A DNA stretch of 64,000 nucleotides from Azospirillum picis (GTDB lineage Bacteria; Pseudomonadota; Alphaproteobacteria; Azospirillales; Azospirillaceae). A program made the position numbers and the translations under genes. The stretch covers positions 1-64,000 of the forward strand of contig NZ_JAGINO010000022.1 of assembly GCF_017876115.1 (NCBI RefSeq), given 5' to 3'. Below, one piece after another: positions 27,280-35,450 of the stretch. Each line of letters begins with the position of its first letter. The first letter of the stretch is position 1. The notes below the pieces were generated by a model, which had not been told where the DNA came from, searched no databases, and saw nothing but the letters and a program-made list of their open reading frames with translations.

Positions 27280-28463
27280 GATCGGCGCTCCGCCAGCATG
27301 TCCTCGACGATTTCGACGCTGCGTGCAGCACCCGCCAGCGACGACGGGGCGAGCGGGGCCACCCGTGTCCCAAGGACGGCGCCCAGCGACCGGGCGAGGC
27401 TGTCCGGCGTCAGGTCGGCCTCGCGCAGCATGGCGATGCCGGGGCGGCGGGCCAGGAGGGTGGCGCGGATGGTCTGCTCGACCTCCCGGCCGTCCTCGAA
27501 GGGGCAGAAGACGCTGGGGACGCCCGCGGTCAGGCAGTCCAGCGCCGTGTTGTAGCCGCAGCGCCCGACCGCGGCGGCGGCGCGTCCCAGCAGGGCACGG
27601 AAGTCGGGGCGGACCGGCTCGACCAGCAGCCGCTCCGGCGGGGCCAGCGCCCGCAGCCGGTCGGCCAGCGCCTCATCCCCCCTGGCGACCAGCAGGCGCC
27701 AGCGCAGCGGCGGCAGGGAGCCGGGTTCCAAATCGCCGGCGGCCCAGAGGGCGGCGCAGAGGGCGGCGCAGCGGGCGGCGGCCTCGAAGACCGCACGGCC
27801 GACCGGTCCACCGCCGGCGGTCACCAGGATCTCGCCCTGCCCGTCGGTTCCGGCGGCGGCCGCTGGCGGCGGCGGCACCACGAAGCCGGTGTAGCGCAGC
27901 AGCGGCATCATCGCCGCCGTCAGCGGCCAGCTCTCCTCCAGCGGCACCACGGCGGGATCGGAATGGACCAGTACCCCGTCGTAGAGGCGGAGCAGCCGCC
28001 GTTCCGTCTCCGCCACCCGCGCCGGCTTGGACGGCGGCGCCAGGATGTCGCGGACCGAGGCGAGCACCAGCGGCGGCCGGCCGGCGGCGCGTGCGCGCTC
28101 CAGCAGCGCGTCGAACTCGGCGGTCAGCGCCCGGCGGCCGAAGGGGAACAGCTCGGTCACCAGCACGTCGGGGCGCAGCGCGTCGAACAGGGCGCCGAGC
28201 ATCGCCGCCCGCGCCGCGAACAGCCCGGCGGTGGCCGGGGCGCCGTCGGCGGCCAGCAGCGTCGAGAAATCGGCGCCGTCGCTGGCGAGCGGCGGCAACT
28301 GGTGCAGGGTCGTCCCGCCCGTTCCCTGGCCATCGCCCAGATGCGGGGCGGGGCGGCCGCCGCTGACGACATCCACCGCCCAGCCGGCACCGGCGAAGGA
28401 GTCCGCCAGCGCCAGGGCGCGGCTGAGATGGCCGGTGCCCAGCAGGTGGGTGACGACGATCAT
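27276..28463 (-). CDS. Glycosyltransferase, MurG-like fold (GT28-type)
   Basis: A GT-B fold protein of 395 residues from ATG 28463. MIVVTHLLGTGHLSRALALADSFAGAGW is the Gly-rich acceptor loop typical of MurG-like enzymes. The C-terminal donor half has ILVTAGGGPVGRAVFEAAARC, RAAAAVGRCGYNTALDCLTAGVPSVFCPFE and EVEQTIRATLL. The start is not certain because no strong ribosome site is seen and a CTG lies just upstream. It begins 14 bases after the phosphatase stop and overlaps the deacetylase gene. Confidence 0.82.
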   Translation of the reverse strand: MIVVTHLLGTGHLSRALALADSFAGAGWAVDVVSGGRPAPHLGDGQGTGGTTLHQLPPLASDGADFSTLLAADGAPATAGLFAARAAMLGALFDALRPDVLVTELFPFGRRALTAEFDALLERARAAGRPPLVLASVRDILAPPSKPARVAETERRLLRLYDGVLVHSDPAVVPLEESWPLTAAMMPLLRYTGFVVPPPPAAAAGTDGQGEILVTAGGGPVGRAVFEAAARCAALCAALWAAGDLEPGSLPPLRWRLLVARGDEALADRLRALAPPERLLVEPVRPDFRALLGRAAAAVGRCGYNTALDCLTAGVPSVFCPFEDGREVEQTIRATLLARRPGIAMLREADLTPDSLARSLGAVLGTRVAPLAPSSLAGAARSVEIVEDMLAERRS

Positions 28464-28477
28464 CAGGCGCTTCGGCC

Positions 28478-29080
28478 TCAGCGGCACGGCAGGCGCTCCC
28501 CGTCCGGGCCGCCGGCCGGGCGCAGGGTCCCGTCGTCGGCGAGCGTCATGGCGTAGAGCCGGTCCCGCTTGACCAGGAGCGGCGGCGGGCCGCGGAAGTC
28601 CCAGCCCCAGGCCAGCGCCAGCGCCACCCGGATCACGCCGATGTGGGTGACCACCAGATGCGCGGGCGCGCCCTCCCCCGCCCGCTCCGCCAGCCAGCCG
28701 CCCAGCCGGCCGCGCACGTCGGCCGGGCTCTCGCCGCCGGGCGGGCGGAAGTCCCAGCCCCACTCCTCCAAATCGCGGTAGCCGCTGGCCGGGTCGGCCC
28801 GCAGGTCGACGCCGCGCCGGCCCTCCCAGTCGCCCCAGTCCATCTCGACCAGCCGTGCGTCGGTGCGGATTGGGCGCCCGGCGGCCAGAAGCCCTGCGGT
28901 TTCCACCGCGCGCGACAGCGGGCTGGCATGCAGAACGGCGTCGCGCCAGCCGTCGGGCAGGACGCGCCGGCCGACACGCTCGCGACCCTCCTCGTCCAGC
29001 GGGATGTCCGTGCGGCCCTGGATGCGTCCCTCGCGGTTCCACACCGTGACGCCGTGCCGGAGGAAGGCCAGCCGGATCAT
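28478..29080 (-). CDS. Histidine phosphatase family protein
   Basis: A 200-residue phosphatase. LAFLRHGVTVWNREGRIQG holds the RHG catalytic histidine, ASPLSRAVETAGLL the second arginine, LVEMDWGDWEGR the acidic residue and LVVTHIGVIRVAL the second catalytic histidine. This is the alpha-ribazole phosphatase/phosphoglycerate mutase-like branch. Embedded in a glycosyltransferase operon, it may dephosphorylate a sugar phosphate or nucleotide-sugar product; that is inference. The start overlaps the stop of the preceding glycosyltransferase as ATGA. Confidence 0.88.
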   Translation of the reverse strand: MIRLAFLRHGVTVWNREGRIQGRTDIPLDEEGRERVGRRVLPDGWRDAVLHASPLSRAVETAGLLAAGRPIRTDARLVEMDWGDWEGRRGVDLRADPASGYRDLEEWGWDFRPPGGESPADVRGRLGGWLAERAGEGAPAHLVVTHIGVIRVALALAWGWDFRGPPPLLVKRDRLYAMTLADDGTLRPAGGPDGERLPCR

Positions 29081-30231
29081 GCCGCCGCCCGTCCGCACAG
29101 GTCGCCGAGCAGGCCCGCCAGCCGCCCGGCCGCCGCATCCAGCCCGTGATGCGCCTCGACATGGGCACGGGCGCCGCGGCCGAGCGCCGCCAGCGCCGCC
29201 GGGTCGTCCAGCAGCCCGGCCAGCCCCGCGGCGAAATCCGCCGCCGCCGGCCCGGTCAGCCGCCCGCCGATGCCGTCGCGCACCACCGTGCCGGTCCCGG
29301 CATTGTCGACCGCGACCACCGGGACGGCATGGGCCTGCGCCTCCAGATAGACCATCCCGAAGGCCTCGTTCAGGCCGGGCCATGCCAGGAGGTCGGCCTC
29401 GCGGTAGCGGGCGGCCAGCGCCTCCGGCGCGCAGGCGCCATGACGCCGCACCCGGTCGCCGAAGCGGGCGAACAACGCTTCCACCTCCGCCGCCGCCGCA
29501 CCGTCGCCGACGATGTCGAGCCGCCAGGGCCGGCCGGCCACCAGCGCCAGCGCGTCGGCCAGCAGCCGGTAGGAGGCCAGCTTGTCGCCCGGCCGCATCA
29601 TGGCGACGGTCAGCAGGCGCGGCGGCGCGCCGGGAGGCGGCCGAAGCCCCGGCGGCGGTGCCGGCGGCAGGTCGAGGAAGGGGGGCAGCATCGCCACCCG
29701 CTGGCCGGGCGGTCCGTAGGCCTCCACCGCCTCGCGGTCGCGCGCGCTGACGCAGAGCACGAGGTCGGCCGCCGCCACCGCCTCCTCCGCCGCCGCGGCG
29801 AAGCCGGCCCACGGGCCGGACAGGCGCTTGCGGGCCCGCGTCGCCTCGGCCACCACATAGGGAATGCCGAGGCTGCGCGCCACCGCCGGGCCGATCAGGT
29901 CGGGCGCCTTGTAATAGACATGGTAGCTCAGCCACAGGTCCGGCCGCCGCCGCGGCTCGGCATGGTAGAGCGCCAGCAGCCGCTCCCGCTCCGCCGCCGC
30001 CGCCGCGCGCAGGCGTGCCTGCGCCCCGGCGTCGCCGGCCCCGTCATAGACGCGCAGGCCGCTCGCCACCTCCGCCTGCCGGCCCCCCCGCTCCAGGGCG
30101 CGCAGGATCAGCCGCGCCATCTGCCGGTCGCCGGAGGGAACGGGATGGTCGACCGGCTTCAATGGCGCATAGAAGGCCACCCGCATCCCATCTGCTGGGC
30201 CACCTGCCTGTCCGGTGCTCTGCCCGGTCAC
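29077..30231 (-). CDS. Glycosyltransferase family 4 protein
   Basis: A 384-residue GT-B enzyme. The N-terminal half starts MRVAFYAPLKPVDHPVPSGDRQMARLILRAL. The C-terminal half shows MMRPGDKLASYRLLADAL, LDIVGDG and the donor-binding ADLLAWPGLNEAFGMVYLEAQAHAVPVVAVDNAGT with the EAFG glutamates typical of GT4. The GTG at 30231 is preferred over ATG 30186: GGAGGAGGAGGTGG lies just before it, and it forms a 4-base GTGA overlap with the preceding gene. Confidence 0.87.
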   Translation of the reverse strand: MTGQSTGQAGGPADGMRVAFYAPLKPVDHPVPSGDRQMARLILRALERGGRQAEVASGLRVYDGAGDAGAQARLRAAAAAERERLLALYHAEPRRRPDLWLSYHVYYKAPDLIGPAVARSLGIPYVVAEATRARKRLSGPWAGFAAAAEEAVAAADLVLCVSARDREAVEAYGPPGQRVAMLPPFLDLPPAPPPGLRPPPGAPPRLLTVAMMRPGDKLASYRLLADALALVAGRPWRLDIVGDGAAAAEVEALFARFGDRVRRHGACAPEALAARYREADLLAWPGLNEAFGMVYLEAQAHAVPVVAVDNAGTGTVVRDGIGGRLTGPAAADFAAGLAGLLDDPAALAALGRGARAHVEAHHGLDAAAGRLAGLLGDLCGRAAA

Positions 30232-31634
30232 GCCACCTCCTCCTCCAGCCGGCGGACCAGGCGGTCGATGCCGGCGGTCATGCCGAACTCGGCGCACAGG
30301 CGGCGGCGGGCCGCTTCGCCCAGTTGCAGGCGCAGCGCCGGGTCGGCGATCAGGCGGGACAGCGCGTCGGCGATGCCGGGTGGCGTGCCGTCGGCGAGCA
30401 GGCCGTGGACGCCGTCGTCGATGAATTCGGGGATCGCCGACACCGGGGTCGACAGGATCGCCAGCTCCTGGCTCGCCGCCTCCATCAGCACGTTGGGCAG
30501 GCCGTCGCGGTCGCCGTCGCCGGCCACCACGCTGGTCAGCGCGAACAGGTCGGCCTGCCGCAGCGCCCCGATCACCGTTGCCTGGTCCTGCGCGCCGCGC
30601 CAGTCGATCCGGCCGGCCAGCCCCAGCCGTTCGGCCTGCGCCCGCAGCGCCGGCTTCAGGTCGCCGGACCCGATATGCACCAGCCGCCAATGGAGGCCGG
30701 GCGGCAGCAGCGCCAGGGCGTCCAGCAGCCGGTCGTATCCCTTCTTCTCCACCAGCCGGCCCACCGACAGGATCTCCACCGCCCGGTCGGGCGCGGAGCC
30801 GTCGCGCGCCGCGCCGCCGGCCCGGTCCGGCGGCGGCGGGAAGCGGGAGAGGTCGAGGCCGTGATAGACCAGGTCGATCCGGCCCGGCTCCGCGGCCAGC
30901 CCCCGCAGGTGGGCGGCCCCCACCGCGGTGCAGGTGGCGCCGAACCGCGCCTCGGCCAGCTTCTCGCGCTTCTCCCAGTCCGGGGTGGTCCAGATGTCCT
31001 TGGCGTGGGCGGAGAAGCCCCAGCCGATGCCGCGGATGGCGGCGGCGTAGCGGGCGACCGAGGCCGGGGTGTGCAGGAAATGGGCGTAGAGGAAGGGGAC
31101 GTCGCGTGGCAGCTCCGCCGCCAGCACCAGCGCCTGCCCGAACCGGCGCCCGCGGTTGGCCGTCGGATCGCGGGCCAAATCGCGCAGCCACGCCGCGACC
31201 GCCCGCGCCAGCCGCAGCGGACGGCGGGCGGCCAGGGTCCCCAGCGCCCGCAGGACCCGCCCCGGCTCGTCGTGCAGATATTCCGGCAGGTAGTGGACCG
31301 GGGCGGTGATGCGCTCGTGCAGCGCGTGGCGGCGCGTGTCGGTGGGGTGGCGCAGCGACCAGATCGCCAGATCGATCCCGCGCTCCTGGAAGGCCAGCAG
31401 CTCCTGGGCGATGAAGGTTTCCGACAGGCGCGGATACCCCTTCACCACCACGGCGACCCGCGGCCTTCCGCCGGCCGCCGCCGGACCGGAGGTGGGAGAC
31501 GGCCGGGCGCCGGAGCGTGCCGCGGAACTGGACAAAACGGCTTCGGGCAAGGCGGCTTCGGGCAAAACGACTTCGGACAAGGCGGATGGCGGCAATGCGG
31601 ATTGGGACGGGGTGGGCTCGGGTGGAACCGTCAT
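30228..31634 (-). CDS. Glycosyltransferase family 4 protein (WcaL/AmsK-like)
   Basis: A 468-residue GT-B enzyme. The first about 60 residues are a low-complexity Pro/Ser/Ala/Val extension encoded by 15-base repeats. The catalytic part begins PRVAVVVKGYPRLSETFIAQELLAFQERG, the typical opening of colanic-acid-type transferases, and continues with FSAHAKDIWTT, ILSVGRLVEKKGYDRLLDALALL and SVVAGDGDRDGLPNVLMEAASQELAILSTPVSAIPEFI. ATG 31634 overlaps the preceding stop as TGATG. It is the second gene of the operon. Confidence 0.88.
   Translation of the reverse strand: MTVPPEPTPSQSALPPSALSEVVLPEAALPEAVLSSSAARSGARPSPTSGPAAAGGRPRVAVVVKGYPRLSETFIAQELLAFQERGIDLAIWSLRHPTDTRRHALHERITAPVHYLPEYLHDEPGRVLRALGTLAARRPLRLARAVAAWLRDLARDPTANRGRRFGQALVLAAELPRDVPFLYAHFLHTPASVARYAAAIRGIGWGFSAHAKDIWTTPDWEKREKLAEARFGATCTAVGAAHLRGLAAEPGRIDLVYHGLDLSRFPPPPDRAGGAARDGSAPDRAVEILSVGRLVEKKGYDRLLDALALLPPGLHWRLVHIGSGDLKPALRAQAERLGLAGRIDWRGAQDQATVIGALRQADLFALTSVVAGDGDRDGLPNVLMEAASQELAILSTPVSAIPEFIDDGVHGLLADGTPPGIADALSRLIADPALRLQLGEAARRRLCAEFGMTAGIDRLVRRLEEEVA
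31531..31605 (-). repeat. Five tandem 15-base repeats in a glycosyltransferase N-terminus
   Basis: Units near GRCAARRCGGCTTCG recur at 31531, 31546, 31561, 31576 and 31591 (+ strand), with divergence increasing to the right. They encode a five-residue repeat (SALSE-VVLPE-AALPE-AVLSS) in the non-catalytic leader of the protein. Confidence 0.8.
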
Positions 31635-32977
31635 CACGCCCGCTTGCCCATCGCCGCCCGTGACAGGCGCGCGGCGGCGCGGCGGAGCGGCGTGACCGCC
31701 CGTCGCTGTCCGGGAGGCTGCCCGGCGCATTGGCCGTCGGACTGTTCGCTGGACTGTTCGCCGGACCGCTCCCAGTCGAGCAGCTCGCAGGTCAGTTCGG
31801 CGATGCGCTCCAGCCCGTCGAGCAGTCCGGGCAGCGGGCTCGCCGACGGCGGCGCCTGGCTGGCCAGCGCGTGGATCGCCTCCCCCATCACCCGCGGGTC
31901 GCCGCCGTCGCGGTCGTGGTCGAGGGTGCGCAGCAGGCCCAGCGCCTCCGCCGCCTCGGCGCGGATGCGCTGCTCCAGCCGTGGACGGGTGCGCGGGGCC
32001 AGCACCGACGGCTTGTCGAAGGACAGGATCTCGCAGAAGGTGTTGTAGCCGCCCATCGCCACCACCCCGACCGCGCCGGCATAGAGCTCCTCCATGCGGG
32101 AATGGAAGTCGAGAGCCTCCACCCGGCCCTTCAGGCGGCGGATGCGCCGCGCGAACTCGCGCTTGCGGACATCGTCGAGGAAGGGGCCGTAGACGATCAG
32201 GGCGCGCGGGGCCAGGGTGGGGTCGGCCTCGTAGGCGGCGATGGTCCAGTCCACCAGCGCCGCGCCGTCGCCGCCGCCGCCGGGCGTCACCAGCACATAG
32301 GGCCCGGCCTGCCGCCGCCCGCCGCCTTCGGCGCCCTCGCGCCGGAGATAGCCGGTGTAGCGCACCCGTGCGGCGATGTCCTCCGGCAGGTCCAGCCCGT
32401 CGAGCGGACGGTAGACCTCCGACAGGCCGTAGACCCAAAGCTGGTCGTAATAGCGGGCGACGGCGGCCAGCGCCTCCTTGCGCTCCCACTCCGGCTGCAG
32501 CACCTCGGGCGCGTCGAGCACGTCGCGCAGCCCGAGGACGACACGGGTGCCGCCGGCGGCCCTCATCTCCTCAAGGGCCGGCAGGAACTCGCCATGCAGG
32601 CCGGTCGGCTCCTTGTCGACGATGGCCAGAGTCGGGCGGAAGGCGCGCGCGGTCGCCCGGATGATCTCCGCCCGGATCGCCGTGGTCTCCTCGATCGGCA
32701 GGCCGAGGTTGCGGGCGGTGTAGCCGCCGTCCTGCAGCTTCACCACGCCGGGCAGCCGGACATGGTCGACCCGCTCCGGAAAATCGAAGCGCCCGGCCAC
32801 CGGGGACCCGGTGATGATCAGCGCCGAGGCGCCGGGGAAGGTCGACACCAGTGCCTGGGCGATCGTGCGCGACCGCCGCAGGTGGCCCAGCCCGAAGGTG
32901 TCGTGGCTGTAGAGGAGGATTCGCGGCGGTGTCCGGTCGCGATTGGGGGACCGAAGGCCGGCCAGGGGCTGGTGCAT
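31634..32977 (-). CDS. MurG-like glycosyltransferase (COG4671 type)
   Basis: A 447-residue GT-B protein. RILLYSHDTFGLGHLRRSRTIAQAL is the Gly/His acceptor loop. The C-terminal half has VLVTPGGGGDGAALVDWTI, VEALDFHSRMEELYAGAVGVVAMGGYNTFCEILSFDKPSVLAPR and a helical tail. The pattern matches a family of predicted glycosyltransferases with no assigned product. It opens the six-gene glycan operon, whose promoter should lie in the 289 bases upstream. The Gln/Ser/Gly tail (ERSGEQSSEQSDGQCAGQ) is low complexity. Confidence 0.85.
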   Translation of the reverse strand: MHQPLAGLRSPNRDRTPPRILLYSHDTFGLGHLRRSRTIAQALVSTFPGASALIITGSPVAGRFDFPERVDHVRLPGVVKLQDGGYTARNLGLPIEETTAIRAEIIRATARAFRPTLAIVDKEPTGLHGEFLPALEEMRAAGGTRVVLGLRDVLDAPEVLQPEWERKEALAAVARYYDQLWVYGLSEVYRPLDGLDLPEDIAARVRYTGYLRREGAEGGGRRQAGPYVLVTPGGGGDGAALVDWTIAAYEADPTLAPRALIVYGPFLDDVRKREFARRIRRLKGRVEALDFHSRMEELYAGAVGVVAMGGYNTFCEILSFDKPSVLAPRTRPRLEQRIRAEAAEALGLLRTLDHDRDGGDPRVMGEAIHALASQAPPSASPLPGLLDGLERIAELTCELLDWERSGEQSSEQSDGQCAGQPPGQRRAVTPLRRAAARLSRAAMGKRA

Positions 32978-33266
32978 GCTCGGACACTCCGCTTCAGCAA
33001 GGAGTCGGAACCGAAAAGCCTTCGCAGATCAAATTGCTGTGCTCTTTGTCGGTGCTTGGTGGAGGACCGGACCGGTCCCGGTGGTTGCGCGTCGTGGTCC
33101 AGGCGCCCGCGGTGGCGCTTCAGCCTGGATAACACGCCTCACATGGATCGCGCCATACATCACGCCGAAGGCCGGCCGGGTCAAGGCAACCCACCTATGT
33201 GCCGCCGCACCTGCACCGGCACTTGCGCCGGCATGGCCGGCGCGCGGCGGTCCGCCCTGCGGCGCG

Positions 33267-34421
33267 TCAGTCGTCATGGTAGGGGTCGAGCGCGTCACGC
33301 AGGCCGTCGCCGAGGAAATTGAAGGACAAGACTACCAGGATCACCGGCACCATCGGCAATGACACCCAAGGATAGGTTTCCACCGCCATCAGGTTCTGGG
33401 CGTCGTTCAGCATCACCCCCCAGCTCGTCGCCGGCGGCCGCAGGCCGAGGCCGAGGAAGGACAGCGCCGTCTCGCCCAGGATCATCGAGGGGATCGACAG
33501 GGTGGCGCTGGCCAGCAGGTGGCTGGCGAAGTTGGGCAGCAGGTGGCGGCGGATGATCCGCGCCGGCGACGCGCCCATCAGCTCCGCCGCCATGACGAAA
33601 TCCTCCTCGCGCAGCGCCAGGAAACGGGAGCGCACGGCGCGGGCCAGCGACGGCCAGTCGAGCAGGCCGAGGATGACGGAGATGCACAGGAACACCGTCA
33701 CCGGGCTCCATTGCGCCGGCACGGCCGCCGACAGGGCCAGCCACAGCGGCAGCTCCGGCAGCGACTTCAGGATCTCCGACAGGCGCTGCACGCCGGCGTC
33801 GATCCAGCCGCCGAAATAGCCGGCCATTCCGCCCAGCGTGATGCCGATGGCGAAGGACACGGCGATGCCGAGCAGACCGACGGTCAGCGAAAGCTGCGCC
33901 CCGATGGCAAGCCTGGAGAGCATGTCGCGGCCCAGCCGGTCGGTGCCCAGCAGGTGCAGCGAGGCTCCCGGCGGCGGGCAGACCAGCCGGACCTCCGCGT
34001 CCACCAGCCCCAGAAAGCGGTAGGGCGCGCCGGGGCACAGGAAGCGCAGCGGCATCGGCCGGCTCTCGTCCACCTCGTAGCGCCAGCGATAGTCCTTCAG
34101 GTCGGGGTGCCCGCTGGTCGGATAGACGAAGGGGCCGACGAAGCTTCCCTCGTGGAACAGGTGGACGGCCTGCGGCGGGGCGTAGAGATGCTCGACGTCG
34201 CGCTGGTTGGCGCCGTAGGGAACCAGGAAGTCGACGAAGGGCAGGCTGAGGTAGGACAGCCCCAGGAACAGCGCCGACAGCACCGCCAGCCGGTGGCGCA
34301 GGAAACGCCGCAGCATCAGCCGCCGGTTCGAGGCCACGGGGTCGAAGCGGGTCGCCGCGCCGGCGCCCTCCGGGTCGGGATAGGGCCTGGTGTCGACGTA
34401 ATGCTCGGGACTCTCGCTCAC
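33267..34421 (-). CDS. Oligopeptide ABC transporter permease, OppC/YejE type
   Basis: A 384-residue inner-membrane permease. The N-terminal helix (RLAVLSALFLGLSYLSLPFVDFL) is followed by an extended periplasmic loop and the core helices. The cytoplasmic EAA-type loop EEDFVMAAELMGASPARIIRRHLLPN contacts the ATPase, and ALSFLGLGLRPPATSWG is typical of OppC/DppC permeases. The long first periplasmic loop is characteristic of YejE. GTG 34421 follows GGGGAGG and overlaps the preceding gene as GTGA. It is the last gene of the importer operon. Confidence 0.9.
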   Translation of the reverse strand: MSESPEHYVDTRPYPDPEGAGAATRFDPVASNRRLMLRRFLRHRLAVLSALFLGLSYLSLPFVDFLVPYGANQRDVEHLYAPPQAVHLFHEGSFVGPFVYPTSGHPDLKDYRWRYEVDESRPMPLRFLCPGAPYRFLGLVDAEVRLVCPPPGASLHLLGTDRLGRDMLSRLAIGAQLSLTVGLLGIAVSFAIGITLGGMAGYFGGWIDAGVQRLSEILKSLPELPLWLALSAAVPAQWSPVTVFLCISVILGLLDWPSLARAVRSRFLALREEDFVMAAELMGASPARIIRRHLLPNFASHLLASATLSIPSMILGETALSFLGLGLRPPATSWGVMLNDAQNLMAVETYPWVSLPMVPVILVVLSFNFLGDGLRDALDPYHDD

Positions 34422-35443
34422 GACCGCCTCCCCTTGCCGAGCCGGATGCGCGGGTCCAGAAGCGCGAGCGCGATGTCGGAGATCAGCATGCCGACCAGCA
34501 CCAGCAGCGAGATGAACATCAGGATGAAGCCCGACAGGAAGATGTCCTGCGCCCGCAGCGCCTCCAGCAGCGCCGGGCCGATGGTCGGCAGGCTGAGCAC
34601 GACCGAGATCAGCACCGATCCCGACACCAGCGAGGGCAGCAGCGAGCCGATGTCCGAGACGAAGGGGTTGAGCGCCATGCGCAGCGGATAGCGGACGACC
34701 CGGCGGACCGGCGGCACGCCCTTGGCCTTGGCGGTGACGACGTAGGGCTTGCCCAGCTCGTCCAGCAGGTTGGCCCGCAGCCGCCGCACCATCGCCGCCG
34801 TGCCCGACAGGCCGATGACGATGGTCGGCACGATCAGGTGCTGCAGCACCGAGCCGACCTTGGCCCAGCTCAGCGGCTGGTCCTCGTATCGGGCGTCGAC
34901 CAGCCCGCCGATCGGCAGGCCCAGCCATTTCTGGCCATAATAGAGCAGGATCAGCGCCAGCAGGAAGTTGGGCGTCGCCAGCCCGATGTAGCCGATGGCG
35001 GCGGCCAGGTAGTCGACCCAGCTATTGGCGCGGATCGCCGCCAGCGCCCCCAGCGGAAAGGACATCAGGTAGACGAACAGGACGGCGGCGACGTTGAGGA
35101 TGACGGTGAACCACAGCGTCTCGCCGATCACCTCGGAGACCGGCTTGTTGAACTCGAAGGACCAGCCGAGGTCGCCCTGCAGCAGGCCGTTGAAGCCGTT
35201 CGGCCCGGGCCAGACGCCGATCCAGATCAGGTACTGCTCGGCGATCGGCCGGTCGAGCGCATATTCGTGGCGCAGGAACTCCGCCTTCGCCAAGCCGGCC
35301 TCCTGCCCGGTGGCCCGCAGCTCGGCGATCTGGTTGGACAGGTAGTCGCCGGGCGGCAGGTTGATGACGACGAAGATCAGCATCGAGACCACGGCCAGCG
35401 TCGGGATCATCACCAGCAGGCGGCGAAGGATGAATCGCAGCAT
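34418..35443 (-). CDS. Oligopeptide ABC transporter permease, OppB/YejB type
   Basis: A 341-residue permease. MLRFILRRLLVMIPTLAVVSMLIFVVINLPPGD is the classical first helix of OppB/DppB proteins, GDLGWSFEFNKPVSEVIGE the periplasmic segment after it, and YVVTAKAKGVPPVRRVVRYPLRMALNPFVS the ATPase-coupling loop. ATG 35443 is preferred to an upstream start because it opens exactly at the conserved MLRFILRR and has GGAGGA about 11 bases before it. It forms the channel with the permease encoded downstream. Confidence 0.9.
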   Translation of the reverse strand: MLRFILRRLLVMIPTLAVVSMLIFVVINLPPGDYLSNQIAELRATGQEAGLAKAEFLRHEYALDRPIAEQYLIWIGVWPGPNGFNGLLQGDLGWSFEFNKPVSEVIGETLWFTVILNVAAVLFVYLMSFPLGALAAIRANSWVDYLAAAIGYIGLATPNFLLALILLYYGQKWLGLPIGGLVDARYEDQPLSWAKVGSVLQHLIVPTIVIGLSGTAAMVRRLRANLLDELGKPYVVTAKAKGVPPVRRVVRYPLRMALNPFVSDIGSLLPSLVSGSVLISVVLSLPTIGPALLEALRAQDIFLSGFILMFISLLVLVGMLISDIALALLDPRIRLGKGRRS

Positions 35444-35450
35444 GGGGGCG

